Below are positions 1-9,218 of a stretch of DNA of 64,000 bases, piece after piece. The notes under the pieces are model-generated. The model was not told the DNA's origin, did not search any database, and saw only the letters and a program-made list of their open reading frames with translations. This DNA is from Actinomycetota bacterium. GTDB lineage: Bacteria > Actinomycetota > Thermoleophilia > BMS3ABIN01. The translations under genes were made by a program, and so were the position numbers. Position 1 is the first letter of the stretch, and every line of letters begins with the position of its first letter. Location: NCBI GenBank assembly GCA_023382335.1, contig JAMCPM010000002.1, positions 1-64,000 of the forward strand, given 5' to 3'.

Positions 1-77
1 TACTCCTCCGCGTGATCGAGCACCATCCGTACTGCTCGTTCCTTCAACTCTTTGGGATACCGCTTTCGTGTGTTCAT
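1..77 (-). CDS. IS3-family transposase OrfA, N-terminal fragment
   Basis: Reverse translation from the ATG at 77 gives MNTRKRYPKELKERAVRMVL followed by Asp-His-Ala-Glu-Glu. This is the start of the helix-turn-helix OrfA protein of IS3-type elements, which binds the terminal repeats and is joined to OrfB by a programmed frameshift in the family. Only 25 codons lie in the window; the rest continues to the left. A purine-rich GAGGATGGAG stretch precedes the ATG as a ribosome binding site. The family call rests on the N-terminal motif and the adjacent repeat end. Confidence 0.8.
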   Translation of the reverse strand, partial: MNTRKRYPKELKERAVRMVLDHAEE

Positions 78-127
78 GACTCCATCCTCTCAAAAGATGG
101 AGCCTCCAGGAAACCCGGGGCGATTCA
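1..127 (-). mobile_element. End of an IS3-family insertion sequence, cut by the window edge
   Basis: Read on the minus strand, the element begins at base 127 with TGAATCGCCCCGGGTTTCCT, which looks like the terminal inverted repeat of IS3-family elements, and is followed about 50 bases later by the start of an OrfA transposase. Only this end is present, so the second terminal repeat and the target duplication cannot be checked. The neighbouring gene at 173 has an open frame running back into the element, which suggests that the insertion cut it. Confidence 0.8.
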
Positions 128-172
128 TGGTTTCATCTTATTCATCATCCACTTCCTGCCTTTTTTCTTATT

Positions 173-1483
173 ATGGATTTTGAGGGTCAAAATGATTGTC
201 AAAGAGCCTATCTTGTCCACATAGGTTCAAAAACAATTGGCAAAGTTCAAAAAAAGCTTAGGGATTTATATATAAACGATCCTGATTGCAAGCTTAATAA
301 AAGGACAATGCAATTAAAGTGGGCAGATGATGACACCCTGAAATCGTTAGATGGAGAGGGGCTACAAGCTGCAATAATTACGCATGTTGAGCCGGATATG
401 GACGCATATGTAAAAGATAAACAAGAGCTTGTTAACAAAGTAGGCTATGAGAACAGCGGTGGCCTTATGAAAGTGACAGTGAATATCCCACAGGATGTTG
501 ATCCAGATAGACATATCGTTGATTTCGATCTAGGCATAGTATCCCAGCTAGAGGTCAACAGTGGTTCAATTTACGATAATCGCTTTGGAACAAATCTCTT
601 ACAGGCAGATTTGGAAAAAGGTTCTATCTTGGAAATTGTTTCGATCGAGCCTATTGGCAATGGCGAGATTGTTGTTACCAATGAAGATTTAGGTGAAACG
701 GCTAGACTTGACTGCAAAGTATTTGTTCCGTCAGCGTTCGGTCATCTTTTACCAAAAGAAAAAATACGAGCTCGTTTTTCTCATCGTTTCCTTGAATGTA
801 TTGTACCTTTTGCAGGTACCCGGCAAGAGGTTACTTTCACTTTTAAATTTCCGGAACCGGAAGAAACGGTTTCCATTAATGATTTACACGATCTCTCTGA
901 GCTTGTATTGATAATCGGTGAGGCTATTGAAAATTCGCACAAGATAGTTCTCTCTACAAAATTGAATGACGAAAAAGTTGGCAGCGGTGTGATCAACATC
1001 GGTCCAGGTTTTTCTCCCACAATGAAAGAATGGGCAAAATTAGTACAGAGAGCCTGGATTGTAGCACGGCACTTCGAACTGGATAAACAGCTTGCTTTAA
1101 ATACCCGTGAATTATCTCAGCATGAGGGTCCGCTGCTGACAATGGCGGGGTTTCTTGATCATCAGCGGAGAGATTTTAGACTGACTTTTTGGATGAAAGA
1201 ATCTGATTCATTGCAAGGGAAGGAATGTTGCATTCCGTTAGTTGCAATGACTAATTTGGGTCAGCAAATAGTCGGTTTAGCAGCCGGACTTATTGGAATG
1301 ATAAATCTGACTGGCGAGAAAAAAGATAACGAAGTTCAGTGTGAAGTCGTTACGCATGATGTAAGGATCGAGAGCCAATATGTTGGCGACGATATTGAGG
1401 AAGCTAAAGCCGAATCAGAGAAAATGAAAGAACGAGTTAATGAGAAATATAGTGAAATGCATATCATTCAGCTTGAAATGTGA
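173..1483 (+). CDS. Unknown protein, probably 5'-truncated by the IS
   Basis: I do not recognise this 436-residue protein. It has no obvious signal peptide or membrane segment and ends in a charged helical stretch (residues about 405-430). Base composition is clearly AT-richer than the housekeeping genes, suggesting acquired DNA. The ATG at 173 has no ribosome binding site, and the same frame stays open from base 80, through the IS end at 127, to the ATG. The simplest reading is that the IS3 element removed the true 5' end. It could be part of a larger accessory or defence-type locus to the left, but nothing in the sequence names a function. Confidence 0.5.
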   Translation: MDFEGQNDCQRAYLVHIGSKTIGKVQKKLRDLYINDPDCKLNKRTMQLKWADDDTLKSLDGEGLQAAIITHVEPDMDAYVKDKQELVNKVGYENSGGLMKVTVNIPQDVDPDRHIVDFDLGIVSQLEVNSGSIYDNRFGTNLLQADLEKGSILEIVSIEPIGNGEIVVTNEDLGETARLDCKVFVPSAFGHLLPKEKIRARFSHRFLECIVPFAGTRQEVTFTFKFPEPEETVSINDLHDLSELVLIIGEAIENSHKIVLSTKLNDEKVGSGVINIGPGFSPTMKEWAKLVQRAWIVARHFELDKQLALNTRELSQHEGPLLTMAGFLDHQRRDFRLTFWMKESDSLQGKECCIPLVAMTNLGQQIVGLAAGLIGMINLTGEKKDNEVQCEVVTHDVRIESQYVGDDIEEAKAESEKMKERVNEKYSEMHIIQLEM

Positions 1484-1846
1484 GACACGGCAAACTCACA
1501 TCCGCAATATTTCCTTAGACAATACTCACAATCCTATTCACTGCCATTTCCAGCTTATTTAGGAAATATAAGTTCGAATAGTTGCCGATTACGTCCACCA
1601 CTTTTTGACCCCTTGGAAATGGCTTAACAAAGCCATTATTTTATTCTTATATCGATAACACCATAGGGGATACGAACTTTTCTTCCTCTTTTTCAGCTTC
1701 CTCCTTTACGTGGCAGTAGGCTTCATGAATTGCCCCGAGTTCATCGGGGCAATTCATACCCTTTAGCCTCGCACAACAGGTTCGTTAGTTAAGCTTTCAG
1801 AATATCCAGCCCGATGTAAATACACTATCAAAATGGATAAACAGAC
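1484..1846. other. Non-coding gap, AT-rich, with one strong hairpin
   Basis: No convincing gene lies between the unknown protein and the sigma factor. The only structure found is a perfect 14-bp inverted repeat (arms 1725-1738 and 1744-1757, 5-base loop). The remainder is AT-rich filler with stop codons in all plus frames. Confidence 0.6.
1725..1757. terminator. Perfect 14-bp hairpin, possible bidirectional terminator
   Basis: ATGAATTGCCCCGA at 1725-1738 pairs fully with 1744-1757 around the loop GTTCA. It lies downstream of the unknown gene and upstream of the sigma factor. A clear T-run is missing after it on the plus strand, so termination is only one reading; a protein operator would look the same. 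Confidence 0.5.
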
Positions 1847-2401
1847 ATGCTCGACCAAAATTACAATCAGATAATTCAGGCCGCCCTTGTTGGTGCCGAG
1901 TGGGCATGGTCGATGATATACCACGATTTGGCGGGGTCGGTGCTTGGTTTTCTACGCGTCCGGGGCGCGGCAGATCCCGAGGACCTGACCGGGGAGGTCT
2001 TCTTGCAGGTCGTGCGAGATCTCGGTTCCTTCCAGGGCGATGAGCGAGCATTCCGTACGTGGGTCTTTACGATCACCTACCATCGTCTGCTGGATGATGT
2101 ACGCTACCGAGCGCGCCGCCCTGAGAATTCTGGTCTGGATGAAATCATAGTGCATGCGGCATCTCAGGGAAACACCGAAAAGGAGGCGCTGCAATCGCTT
2201 CTCGTCATTAGGATCCGAAATCTAATTGGCCGGCTGTCCTCAGACCAGCAAGACGTTCTGATTTTGCGCCTTATTGGACAGCTTACTGTTGAGGAAGTGG
2301 CCCAGGCTTTAGGTAAGCGGTCTGGTGCTGTCAAGGCTCTGCAACGACGAGGGTTGGAGTCACTCAAACGAGAAATGTTGAAGGAGGGCGTAACCCTATG
2401 A
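1847..2401 (+). CDS. ECF-type RNA polymerase sigma factor
   Basis: A 184-residue sigma-70 family protein of the extracytoplasmic-function class. Region 2 lies at about residues 20-85 (DLTGEVFLQVVRDLGSFQGD then FRTWVFTITYHRLLDDVR), binding core polymerase and the -10 element. Region 4 lies at about 125-178 (LSSDQQDVLILRLIGQLTVE then a helix-turn-helix ending QRRGLESLKR), reading the -35 element. There is no region 1 or 3, as expected for ECF factors. Its stop codon overlaps the next gene by four bases (ATGA), the usual arrangement of an ECF factor with its anti-sigma. The regulon cannot be told from this window. Confidence 0.92.
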   Translation: MLDQNYNQIIQAALVGAEWAWSMIYHDLAGSVLGFLRVRGAADPEDLTGEVFLQVVRDLGSFQGDERAFRTWVFTITYHRLLDDVRYRARRPENSGLDEIIVHAASQGNTEKEALQSLLVIRIRNLIGRLSSDQQDVLILRLIGQLTVEEVAQALGKRSGAVKALQRRGLESLKREMLKEGVTL

Positions 2402-3039
2402 GCGATTTTGACGCTTATAACGACATGGGACGTTTCCTTGATCACAGCGATAGCGACATCGACCGGCTTATCGAAGGCAAGGCGCCTGCCAGCGACTGCC
2501 ATTACGAGGACCTCGCTTCTTTCCTCTTGGAAGCTCGGATGGCTTTTACAGAGCCTCCGACCAAGGAGATAGAGGAGAGCCACCTTGCTGCGATTATTGA
2601 AACATCCAGTAGCCTGATCGAGAAAGGCGACCCGGTCGTGAGGCCGGCAAGCAAAGCCGTCGGGCCTGTACAGCAGGCATCCGGGCTACCGAAACAGAGG
2701 AGTGGCAAAATGAGAAAGAGAATGGTATTCAGGAGTTTTAAGCTAGCCGCGGTATTAGTAGGTCTGATGCTGATCACGGCGGGGGCCGCTTTCGCAGGCG
2801 TCGACCTGCCGGGTACTTACGCCGAAGATGCATCCAGGGCCGTGCTGAATATGGATCTCCCCAACCAGGGTAATCAGGACAGTACCAATGCAGGAGTCGA
2901 ACCTGCAGAACCAGCTGAGCCTGTAGAGGCTGCAGAACCAGCTGAGGCCGCAGAACCAGCAGAGGCTGTAGAGGCTGCAGAACCAGCAGAGGCTGTAGAA
3001 CCAGCAGAGGCTGTAGAACCAGCAGAGGCGGGAGAATAA
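2398..3039 (+). CDS. Membrane-anchored anti-sigma factor with Ala-Glu-Pro tail
   Basis: A 213-residue protein translationally coupled to the sigma factor, with AAGGAGG ten bases before its ATG. Residues 1-110 are cytoplasmic and would hold the sigma-binding part; no HxxxCxxC zinc motif is seen. One membrane segment lies at about 118-137 (FKLAAVLVGLMLITAGAAFA). The outside part ends in a low-complexity tail of Glu-Pro-Ala-Glu-Ala units. The role is inferred from position and topology rather than from a recognised family. The repetitive acidic tail could act as a wall-spanning spacer or protease-sensitive sensor, which is speculation. Confidence 0.75.
   Translation: MSDFDAYNDMGRFLDHSDSDIDRLIEGKAPASDCHYEDLASFLLEARMAFTEPPTKEIEESHLAAIIETSSSLIEKGDPVVRPASKAVGPVQQASGLPKQRSGKMRKRMVFRSFKLAAVLVGLMLITAGAAFAGVDLPGTYAEDASRAVLNMDLPNQGNQDSTNAGVEPAEPAEPVEAAEPAEAAEPAEAVEAAEPAEAVEPAEAVEPAEAGE
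2896..3033 (+). repeat. In-frame tandem repeat encoding Glu-Pro-Ala-Glu-Ala units
   Basis: Imperfect tandem copies of units such as GTAGAACCAGCAGAGGCT (18 bp) and related 9- and 15-bp variants fill the 3' end of the anti-sigma gene. All unit lengths are multiples of three, so changes in copy number keep the frame. Confidence 0.85.
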
Positions 3040-3126
3040 CAGACGCCAGGCGGTGCTGCGATTTCCTAATAAAACGGTTAGGGTCATGGTGAACTAGTTA
3101 CCAGCTTTACTATATGACTTCATAGA

Positions 3127-3150
3127 AAGCCCCCGGAATTCCGGGGGCTT
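3127..3150. terminator. Perfect palindromic hairpin after the sigma/anti-sigma pair
   Basis: AAGCCCCCGGAA at 3127-3138 is followed directly by its full complement to 3150. On either strand the A/T bases flanking the G/C stem give a terminator-like shape. It sits between the anti-sigma gene and the convergent MMPL gene, so it could serve both strands. Confidence 0.7.
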
Positions 3151-3272
3151 AGCCGTTTTCGATCTGCGAAAGAAGAAAGAGACGTGGGTAGTGACTTTTC
3201 AGCCAAATACATTACGACAGGTTCGAATAGCTGCAGGTAAGGGCTGCCACTGCCCTCCCAAAATCCTACTCC

Positions 3273-5612
3273 CTACCTTCTCGAATCCGTGGCCAGGCTT
3301 TGCTCGAGTGCGCGCCGGCTCAGGCGCGAGTCGGCAAGGACGATGAGAGGCGGCAGCACGACCAGCGTGCTGATCAGGGCAAAAAGTACGTTGAGCATGG
3401 TCACTTCTCCGAATTCCTGCAGCACGGGAAAGTCGCGTGCGATCAGCAGCGCGCCAAATCCGGCGATGACGGTGAGCCCCGAGGCGATGATGGCGCGGCC
3501 GATCTTTGCCATCGCTACGGTCATGGCCTCCAGCGGCTCTTCTCCGTTGCCGCGTTCTTCGTAGTAGCGCATCATCAGCAGGACAGTGAACTCGACCCCG
3601 GTGCCGATGATGAGCGCGCCCAGCATCGCCGTGAGTGGCGAGTAGTCGATGCCCAGCAGGCTCATGGTGATCGAAGACCAGCCTATGATGAGGCCGATCG
3701 GCAAGACGGCCAGGAGCGCTTTGATTACGTTGAGCCGGAACAGCAGAAGCAGTCCGATGAAAACGAAGCAGATGCCGATCAGCGTCATCTTTTCCCGCCC
3801 CTGGGTCAATCCCGAAATGATGGCGTCCTGGATCACGGTGCTGCCGGTGACCGTCGCCCTCAGCCCGGGTGGAGGATTGCTGACGTCGCCGGCCAGGCCA
3901 TTGTTAAGCTCCTTAAGCTGGTCGCCTGACAGGTTGCTGACATCGAGCACGATGTTGGCGGCGGTATAGTCGCTGTTTACCAGGTTGCCTGTTATCTCCG
4001 GGGGCATCTGATCTATCAGCTTGCGGATTGCGGCGCTGTCGGACGGCAGCTGGCCGCCCGCCCCCTGCTTGATGACGTCGACGATGCTGTTGACGCCCAG
4101 GATCTTGCCGGCTTCACGGTCCTTGATTCGCTGGCCCGCGGCGTCAATCCACTTCAGAACATTCGGTTCGGTGAAATCACCACCTTCGACGAAGATGTTT
4201 GCCTGGTTGCGTCCGCCGGTGACCGACTGCAGCTTTTCGATGTTACGCACCGCCGGCATGTCGGCGCTCAGGAATTTCAGCGGATCTGCCTGGGTGCCGA
4301 CCTGGTGTCCCGGTATCAGGCCCGCGACGGACAGGACGAGGGCGATCGGCGCGATGAGCAGTGGTCTGCCGATTACGCGAGGCGCCGCCCGCCGCAGGCT
4401 TCGCTCGATAAACCCGGCTGCGCCCGCTGCCTCAGGCAGGCAGCCGGGAGCCCCGGTTTCCGTCACCGCGGCCGGGCGGCCGGCACCACCCTTGCGCCGG
4501 TCATACCAGTAGAGGATGGGCATGAGCAGGAAGACTGCGACGAAATAACACATCACTATGCCAATAATCAGCGTATAGCCAAAATCACGGATCATCGGCA
4601 CCGGGGAGAAGAAAAGCGCCGTGAAGCCGAGTGAGGCGGCGATTATGGCGATGCCGATCGCGTGGCCGATATGGGTTGTCGAGCGCACTATCGCCAGGCC
4701 GGCATCCCCGCAGCGGCGCGCCTCCTCGTCGTAGCGGTGAAAGAACTGGATGGCGTAATCGACGCCCAGGCCGAGCAGCACCGGGAAGGCGGCCATCGTC
4801 ACCATGGTGATGGGGATGCTGAGCCAGCCCATGACGCCAAAGCCATAAATGAGGGCTATGGCCACGATTCCCAGCGGCAGCCAGCGCCAGGCGAAGAAAT
4901 TGCGGACGTTGAAGACGACAGTGAGGATCGCCAGCATCAGCAGCGAGGCGACGAGTAATGTATATCTAAGGTTGACGCTCAGCGAGTCGTCGACCTGCTG
5001 CAGTATCGTCGGATCGCCGGTGATGATCGGTTCGACGTTCCTGAAGCCGGCCTGTGAGACGGATTTCCTTGCCTGGGCGATAATATTGCCGGTCGTTTCC
5101 GTCGAGGCGTTGCCGTCGATCTGGATGGCCATCAGCGCATGGTTCTGATCGGGAAAAACGGAGGCGAAATCCGGCCGCACCTGGCCTGTCGCCGGGTCCT
5201 TGAGGATGGCCGCGATCATCCAGTCTTGTGGCGGTATCACCGAAAAACCGCTGTAATATCTCACCGCCAGCCTGACAAAGAATGCCGGGCTGATCACGGA
5301 CTTCACGCCGGGCACCATGCTCATGTCGGTCCCGACCGAATTCATGGCGTTTATGTTGTACGTCTTCAGCAGCTCGTTGCCGTCCTGCGCTTCCATGAGC
5401 ACGACCAGGGTCGAGCCGCTGAAGTTCTGGCTGAACCGGAGGTAATTCTGGTAGAGCTGCGAGTCCGGCGAGATGAAGGTGTTGTCGCCGCTGGACGTGG
5501 TGAGGCGGCTGGCGCCGTAGCTCGCCGGCAAGATAAGCGCCACCGCCACGGCGATGGCGATAAGGAATCTCTTCTGAATGAAGATGCCCAGGCCGCGGAA
5601 TAGCCTTTCCAT
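3273..5612 (-). CDS. MMPL/RND-family membrane exporter
   Basis: A 779-residue protein with the two-fold RND layout. A first membrane helix (residues about 15-33) is followed by an extracytoplasmic domain (about 35-210) and five helices (about 215-375). This is repeated with a helix at about 425, a second outside domain, and a final helix bundle at about 625-765. Motifs such as GLGVDYAIQFFHRY and GALIIGTGVEFTVLLMMRYY are the conserved MMPL Asp/Glu-containing helix-4 regions. Relatives export lipids, hopanoids or hydrophobic compounds using the proton gradient; the substrate here is unknown. No partner protein is next to it. The start has no clear ribosome binding site. Confidence 0.88.
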   Translation of the reverse strand: MERLFRGLGIFIQKRFLIAIAVAVALILPASYGASRLTTSSGDNTFISPDSQLYQNYLRFSQNFSGSTLVVLMEAQDGNELLKTYNINAMNSVGTDMSMVPGVKSVISPAFFVRLAVRYYSGFSVIPPQDWMIAAILKDPATGQVRPDFASVFPDQNHALMAIQIDGNASTETTGNIIAQARKSVSQAGFRNVEPIITGDPTILQQVDDSLSVNLRYTLLVASLLMLAILTVVFNVRNFFAWRWLPLGIVAIALIYGFGVMGWLSIPITMVTMAAFPVLLGLGVDYAIQFFHRYDEEARRCGDAGLAIVRSTTHIGHAIGIAIIAASLGFTALFFSPVPMIRDFGYTLIIGIVMCYFVAVFLLMPILYWYDRRKGGAGRPAAVTETGAPGCLPEAAGAAGFIERSLRRAAPRVIGRPLLIAPIALVLSVAGLIPGHQVGTQADPLKFLSADMPAVRNIEKLQSVTGGRNQANIFVEGGDFTEPNVLKWIDAAGQRIKDREAGKILGVNSIVDVIKQGAGGQLPSDSAAIRKLIDQMPPEITGNLVNSDYTAANIVLDVSNLSGDQLKELNNGLAGDVSNPPPGLRATVTGSTVIQDAIISGLTQGREKMTLIGICFVFIGLLLLFRLNVIKALLAVLPIGLIIGWSSITMSLLGIDYSPLTAMLGALIIGTGVEFTVLLMMRYYEERGNGEEPLEAMTVAMAKIGRAIIASGLTVIAGFGALLIARDFPVLQEFGEVTMLNVLFALISTLVVLPPLIVLADSRLSRRALEQSLATDSRR

Positions 5613-5687
5613 ACCATAATGTTATCCGCAAGGGCCGCTAAGCAAACGAACAGGTGCGTGCTTGCGGGAAGAAAGAGGACACTTTAC

Positions 5688-6698
5688 CTAACTGATGTTG
5701 CCGTTCCCTTGCCCGCCTTCATGCAGTTGCTTCTCCAGCTCAGCCTTGTTGTACAGCGCATCTGAATGGAACGGATCCAGATTCAAGGCCTTTTGATAAC
5801 TGGCTAGCGCTTCCTTCAGGAATCCGCTGCTTTGCCGGCTTTCAGCCTTGTTGTACCAGATGTCCGCGTCCCCGGGTTTGAGCTGAATGGCCTTGTTGTA
5901 GCTCACGATGGCCTCCTCGTGCCTTCCAAGGGAATCGAGCCCGATTCCCTTGTTGTTCCATAAGTCGCCGTCCTCCGGATTTAATTCTATCGCTCGATCG
6001 AAATAACTCTGGGCTTCCAGATGCCGGGCGTCTTCGTCCAGGGACAGGCCCATTTCGTTCCAGGCGTCGGCGCCCAGATCAAGCGGTTTGTGGCACGAGA
6101 AGCAGGTGGCCTTAGCATCCTGGCCGTAATCGGCCGGGTCGTAGGGCCTGCCGCATACAGAACAGGCCGGCGCGAATTCGCTGGTGCTCTCAAATGAGGG
6201 CATTGCCCAGACACGGCGCGCGATGCGCGTTGAACCAACGATCAGAGCCGCGCCCATTCCAAGCTGCACAAAATCGCCGATCAGTGGAGGCAGAAGTCTT
6301 TTCCAGAAGCTGGTCACGCCCTGCGAAGCAAAGTTCCCAATTTCGTCCATCATCAGCTGACTTTGAATGGCAGCCATTACCGTCACAATGATAGCGCTGG
6401 CTGCAGCCACTGTAAAAAACAGGCCGGCGAAAATCAGACCGAGGCGGACTACATGCACACCCTGAACTGCAAGATGCACAGCGGAATCCGGGAACCATCT
6501 CGAAGCAAGCCGTTCACGAAAGAAGATCAGTGAGGCTCCGAATATAATCAGTGCGGTTGATGGCAGCAGGAAATATATAACATATGCAGGGCTGTACTCT
6601 TGAGCGTCAATCAGGGTATTGATACTGATGCGCGAAACAGCCAGAACGATTGCATAGAGGCCCATCACGATAATAACGGCAGTCCCGAATTTTCTCAC
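5688..6698 (-). CDS. Membrane protein with zinc ribbon and TPR repeats
   Basis: A 336-residue protein in three parts. Four predicted membrane helices fill residues about 5-165. A four-cysteine ribbon follows at about 180-205 (CSVCGRP then CFSCHKP). About four tetratricopeptide repeats run from 210 to 325 (for example AQSYFDRAIELNPEDGDLWN). TPRs mediate protein contacts and the ribbon would bind zinc, so a membrane scaffold is likely, but no specific role can be read. It lies 45 bases downstream of the next gene on the same strand and is probably co-transcribed with it. The CxxCH in the ribbon could mimic a haem site but is on the predicted cytoplasmic side. Confidence 0.75.
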   Translation of the reverse strand: MRKFGTAVIIVMGLYAIVLAVSRISINTLIDAQEYSPAYVIYFLLPSTALIIFGASLIFFRERLASRWFPDSAVHLAVQGVHVVRLGLIFAGLFFTVAAASAIIVTVMAAIQSQLMMDEIGNFASQGVTSFWKRLLPPLIGDFVQLGMGAALIVGSTRIARRVWAMPSFESTSEFAPACSVCGRPYDPADYGQDAKATCFSCHKPLDLGADAWNEMGLSLDEDARHLEAQSYFDRAIELNPEDGDLWNNKGIGLDSLGRHEEAIVSYNKAIQLKPGDADIWYNKAESRQSSGFLKEALASYQKALNLDPFHSDALYNKAELEKQLHEGGQGNGNIS

Positions 6699-6743
6699 TG
6701 ATTGTTCGCTCCTTTAATGTGGCGGTTAATTAAGTCATCCAGA

Positions 6744-7799
6744 CTAGCCGTCAGCATGGTCTTGCCGAGCCTTTCTACCGGCTTCGAACCCTTTTTGACC
6801 GTCGGGGTTTGTGCCCGGATAGTACCTCGCCTCGACAGCGGCGAGTGCGGCGTTAACTTCAGATAGCTTCGAATTCAGACGGTTATTGAGTTCCATGAGA
6901 TTTGAGAGGTCTGCTTCTGTGAGTTCTTTTTCGGGAGGCCCCAGGATACTCTCATACTCGATTGCGAGATTATCCGCCTCGAGAAGCCGCGCATAAAGAA
7001 TCTGCATCTCATCGGGCATATACAGGCCGGGCAACAACTGCTGAATCCGCGTCACGCTGGCGGGAATATTTGGCGGAGCGGTCTGAAAATTCTGACTTGT
7101 ATACGTGGCCTCCATGGCTTTCGCGCTAGCTGCATTCTGGTCGTACATCAATTCAAGGCTTGAGACATTATCGAAAGCTGCGTCAACCAGGAAATTGCCA
7201 GCTTGTTGTACGACTACTTCTGGCTTGCCCGCCGGAAACACGCTGGTGAACTTCGAGATCTTTTCAAACGTGTTTACTGACTGGTCAATCTTGCTGGAAT
7301 TGAAATATGTGGAGACATTGAAAGCTCCTTGTACCTCGCCCATCAATTCGTTAGCCTCGTCGGTTGCCGGATAACGTTTGTAGAAAGCAAAAGACTTGTC
7401 GTAATTTTGACTACCGATTTGGTCTTTTGCATTCGCATAGGCTTGCGCTACATCATCCAGTATTCTTTGAGCAAGGCTTGCTGCGGTGTCGGCGCTTTCT
7501 TTTGCATGATTGTTGTTCCCTACTGAAAAAAGAGAACCGGCTGCGAAATCACTCTTTGCCCGGGCCAAAGTTGATTGGGCGTCATTAAAATTTGTCTCAT
7601 CAGTGCTTCCAACTTTAACAGCGGGCTGCGCTTTCATGAGTACGGCTTCTGCGTTGGCAATTGCATCTTCAGCCGAATGTCGGACTGAAAATAAATACCA
7701 GGCAAACACGCTGGCGACAAGGAAAAGAACAGCAAGAGTGCCAACGATATAACGTGAACGCATGGCCGAATCTTCCATTTTTCTAGTGGCGATATTCAA
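6744..7799 (-). CDS. Single-pass membrane-anchored protein of unknown function
   Basis: A 351-residue protein with one N-terminal membrane helix (about residues 18-38, RYIVGTLAVLFLVASVFAWY) and a helical outside part rich in Ala, Asp and Asn, likely partly coiled coil. The start may be the ATG at residue 13 (MRSRYIVGT) rather than the first ATG. I do not recognise a family. It is divergent from dsrA, separated by about 150 bases that must hold both promoters, and is followed by the TPR protein, with which it probably forms an operon. Confidence 0.6.
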   Translation of the reverse strand: MNIATRKMEDSAMRSRYIVGTLAVLFLVASVFAWYLFSVRHSAEDAIANAEAVLMKAQPAVKVGSTDETNFNDAQSTLARAKSDFAAGSLFSVGNNNHAKESADTAASLAQRILDDVAQAYANAKDQIGSQNYDKSFAFYKRYPATDEANELMGEVQGAFNVSTYFNSSKIDQSVNTFEKISKFTSVFPAGKPEVVVQQAGNFLVDAAFDNVSSLELMYDQNAASAKAMEATYTSQNFQTAPPNIPASVTRIQQLLPGLYMPDEMQILYARLLEADNLAIEYESILGPPEKELTEADLSNLMELNNRLNSKLSEVNAALAAVEARYYPGTNPDGQKGFEAGRKARQDHADG

Positions 7800-7952
7800 G
7801 ATTTAACAAAGACTATCGGATCAGTGCTAAATGTCAACTTTCAGAGAACACGAAAACCAAGATTGGGAATTTACGCCATCGAATGAAGTGAGGATACGTT
7901 GCTTCTTACCGACGGGGTTTCACTGGACTTCCTTCCGGGAAGGAAAGACATC

Positions 7953-9218
7953 ATGACTGATCTTCCGGATACTCCGATGCTCGATCAGCTCGAAGACGGC
8001 CCTTGGCCGAGCTTCGTCACAGATCTCAAGCGCCTGGCCGAATCGAAGGCGGCGGTCGGGCAACTGCTGGGGCAGCTCGAGCGCTCCTACAACAAGCGCT
8101 GGAACTACTGGACCGGCACCGTCCTCAACCTCAAGGGCTATGGCGGCGGCGTCCTGGCCCGCTATTCCGATCTCAAGGATGAATTCCCCGAGGTCGCCCA
8201 GTTCCACACGGTCAGGGTGATCGAGCCTTCCGGCTACGTCTATTCCACCGAGGCGCTGCGCGAGCTCTGCGACATCAGCGAAAAGCACAGCGCCGGCATC
8301 ATGCAGCTGCACGGGATGACCGGCGATATCCTTCTGCTCGGCTCCGGCAATGAGTCGACGCACGCGGCCGGCGAAGAGCTCATGGAAAAGGGATGGGACA
8401 TCGGCGGTTCCGGCGGCGCCTTGCGGACCCTGAGCTGCTGCATCGGCCCCGCCCGTTGCGAGATGTCATGTTACGACACGATGGGCCTGACAAAATTCCT
8501 CACCGACAAGTTCATTGGCGAGCTGCACCGCCCCGAGTTTCCCTACAAGTTCAAGTTCAAGCTCTCCGGCTGCGCCAACGACTGCGCCAACGCCATGATG
8601 CGTTCAGACATGCCGCTGATAGGCACCTGGCGCGACAACATCAGGATCGACCAGGACCGTGTCGCCGGATTCATCTCCGTCAAGGGCGAGCAGTATGTCA
8701 TCGACAACGTCGTCAGCCGTTGCCCGACTCGCTGCATTACCCTGAGCGGCGGTCGCATGGAGATCGACGACGACAACTGTGTACACTGCATGCATTGCAT
8801 CAATGTCATGCACTCGGCCCTGCGGCCGGGGGACGACCGTGGCGTCACCATCCTCATCGGCGGCAAGCGCAGCCTCAAGATCGGCGACATGTTCGCCTCG
8901 CTGCTGGTGCCCTTCATGAAGATGCAGACGCAGGAGGACTGGGAAGAGCTGGCGGCGCTGGTCCGCCGCATCTGGGAATTCTGGACCGAGTACGCGCTCG
9001 AGCACGAGCGCGTCGGCGAGTTTATCGACCGCATCAGCATGACTTCGTTCCTCGACGGCGTCGGCCTCGAGCCCGATCCGCAGATGGTGATTGCGCCGCG
9101 GGCCAATTCCTATATCAAGTTCGAGGAATATTCGACGCCGCGCATGTACGGCGAGCCACAGAAGAAGCCGAACGTCGTCGACCGCGAGGTCATCGGGCCG
9201 GAAGGGGACGATTCCTGA
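7953..9218 (+). CDS. dsrA: Dissimilatory sulfite reductase alpha subunit
   Basis: DsrA forms an alpha2-beta2 enzyme with DsrB that interconverts sulfite and sulfide-level sulfur in the cytoplasm. The ATG at 7953 was chosen over an upstream in-frame start because GGGAAGGAAAG precedes it; this gives 421 residues, a normal length. The sirohaem/Fe4S4 cysteines are present as C163-X5-C169 (CCIGPARC) and C207-X3-C211 (CANDC), with the 44-residue spacing seen in known DsrA. A ferredoxin domain follows (C257, C261, C276, C279, C282). The gene overlaps dsrB by one base. Direction of catalysis cannot be settled from the subunit alone. Confidence 0.95.
   Translation: MTDLPDTPMLDQLEDGPWPSFVTDLKRLAESKAAVGQLLGQLERSYNKRWNYWTGTVLNLKGYGGGVLARYSDLKDEFPEVAQFHTVRVIEPSGYVYSTEALRELCDISEKHSAGIMQLHGMTGDILLLGSGNESTHAAGEELMEKGWDIGGSGGALRTLSCCIGPARCEMSCYDTMGLTKFLTDKFIGELHRPEFPYKFKFKLSGCANDCANAMMRSDMPLIGTWRDNIRIDQDRVAGFISVKGEQYVIDNVVSRCPTRCITLSGGRMEIDDDNCVHCMHCINVMHSALRPGDDRGVTILIGGKRSLKIGDMFASLLVPFMKMQTQEDWEELAALVRRIWEFWTEYALEHERVGEFIDRISMTSFLDGVGLEPDPQMVIAPRANSYIKFEEYSTPRMYGEPQKKPNVVDREVIGPEGDDS

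Noticed and set aside
12-224. 70-codon plus-strand frame at the left edge
   Set aside because: Antisense to the transposase start and crossing the IS end.
3289-5631. Several plus- and minus-strand frames over the MMPL gene
   Set aside because: Typical GC-rich shadow frames, Arg/Ala/Gly-rich with no domains; the MMPL frame explains the region.
8393-9217. Upstream extension of the dsrB frame
   Set aside because: Arg/His-rich shadow of dsrA; DsrB starts at the coupled ATG at 9218.
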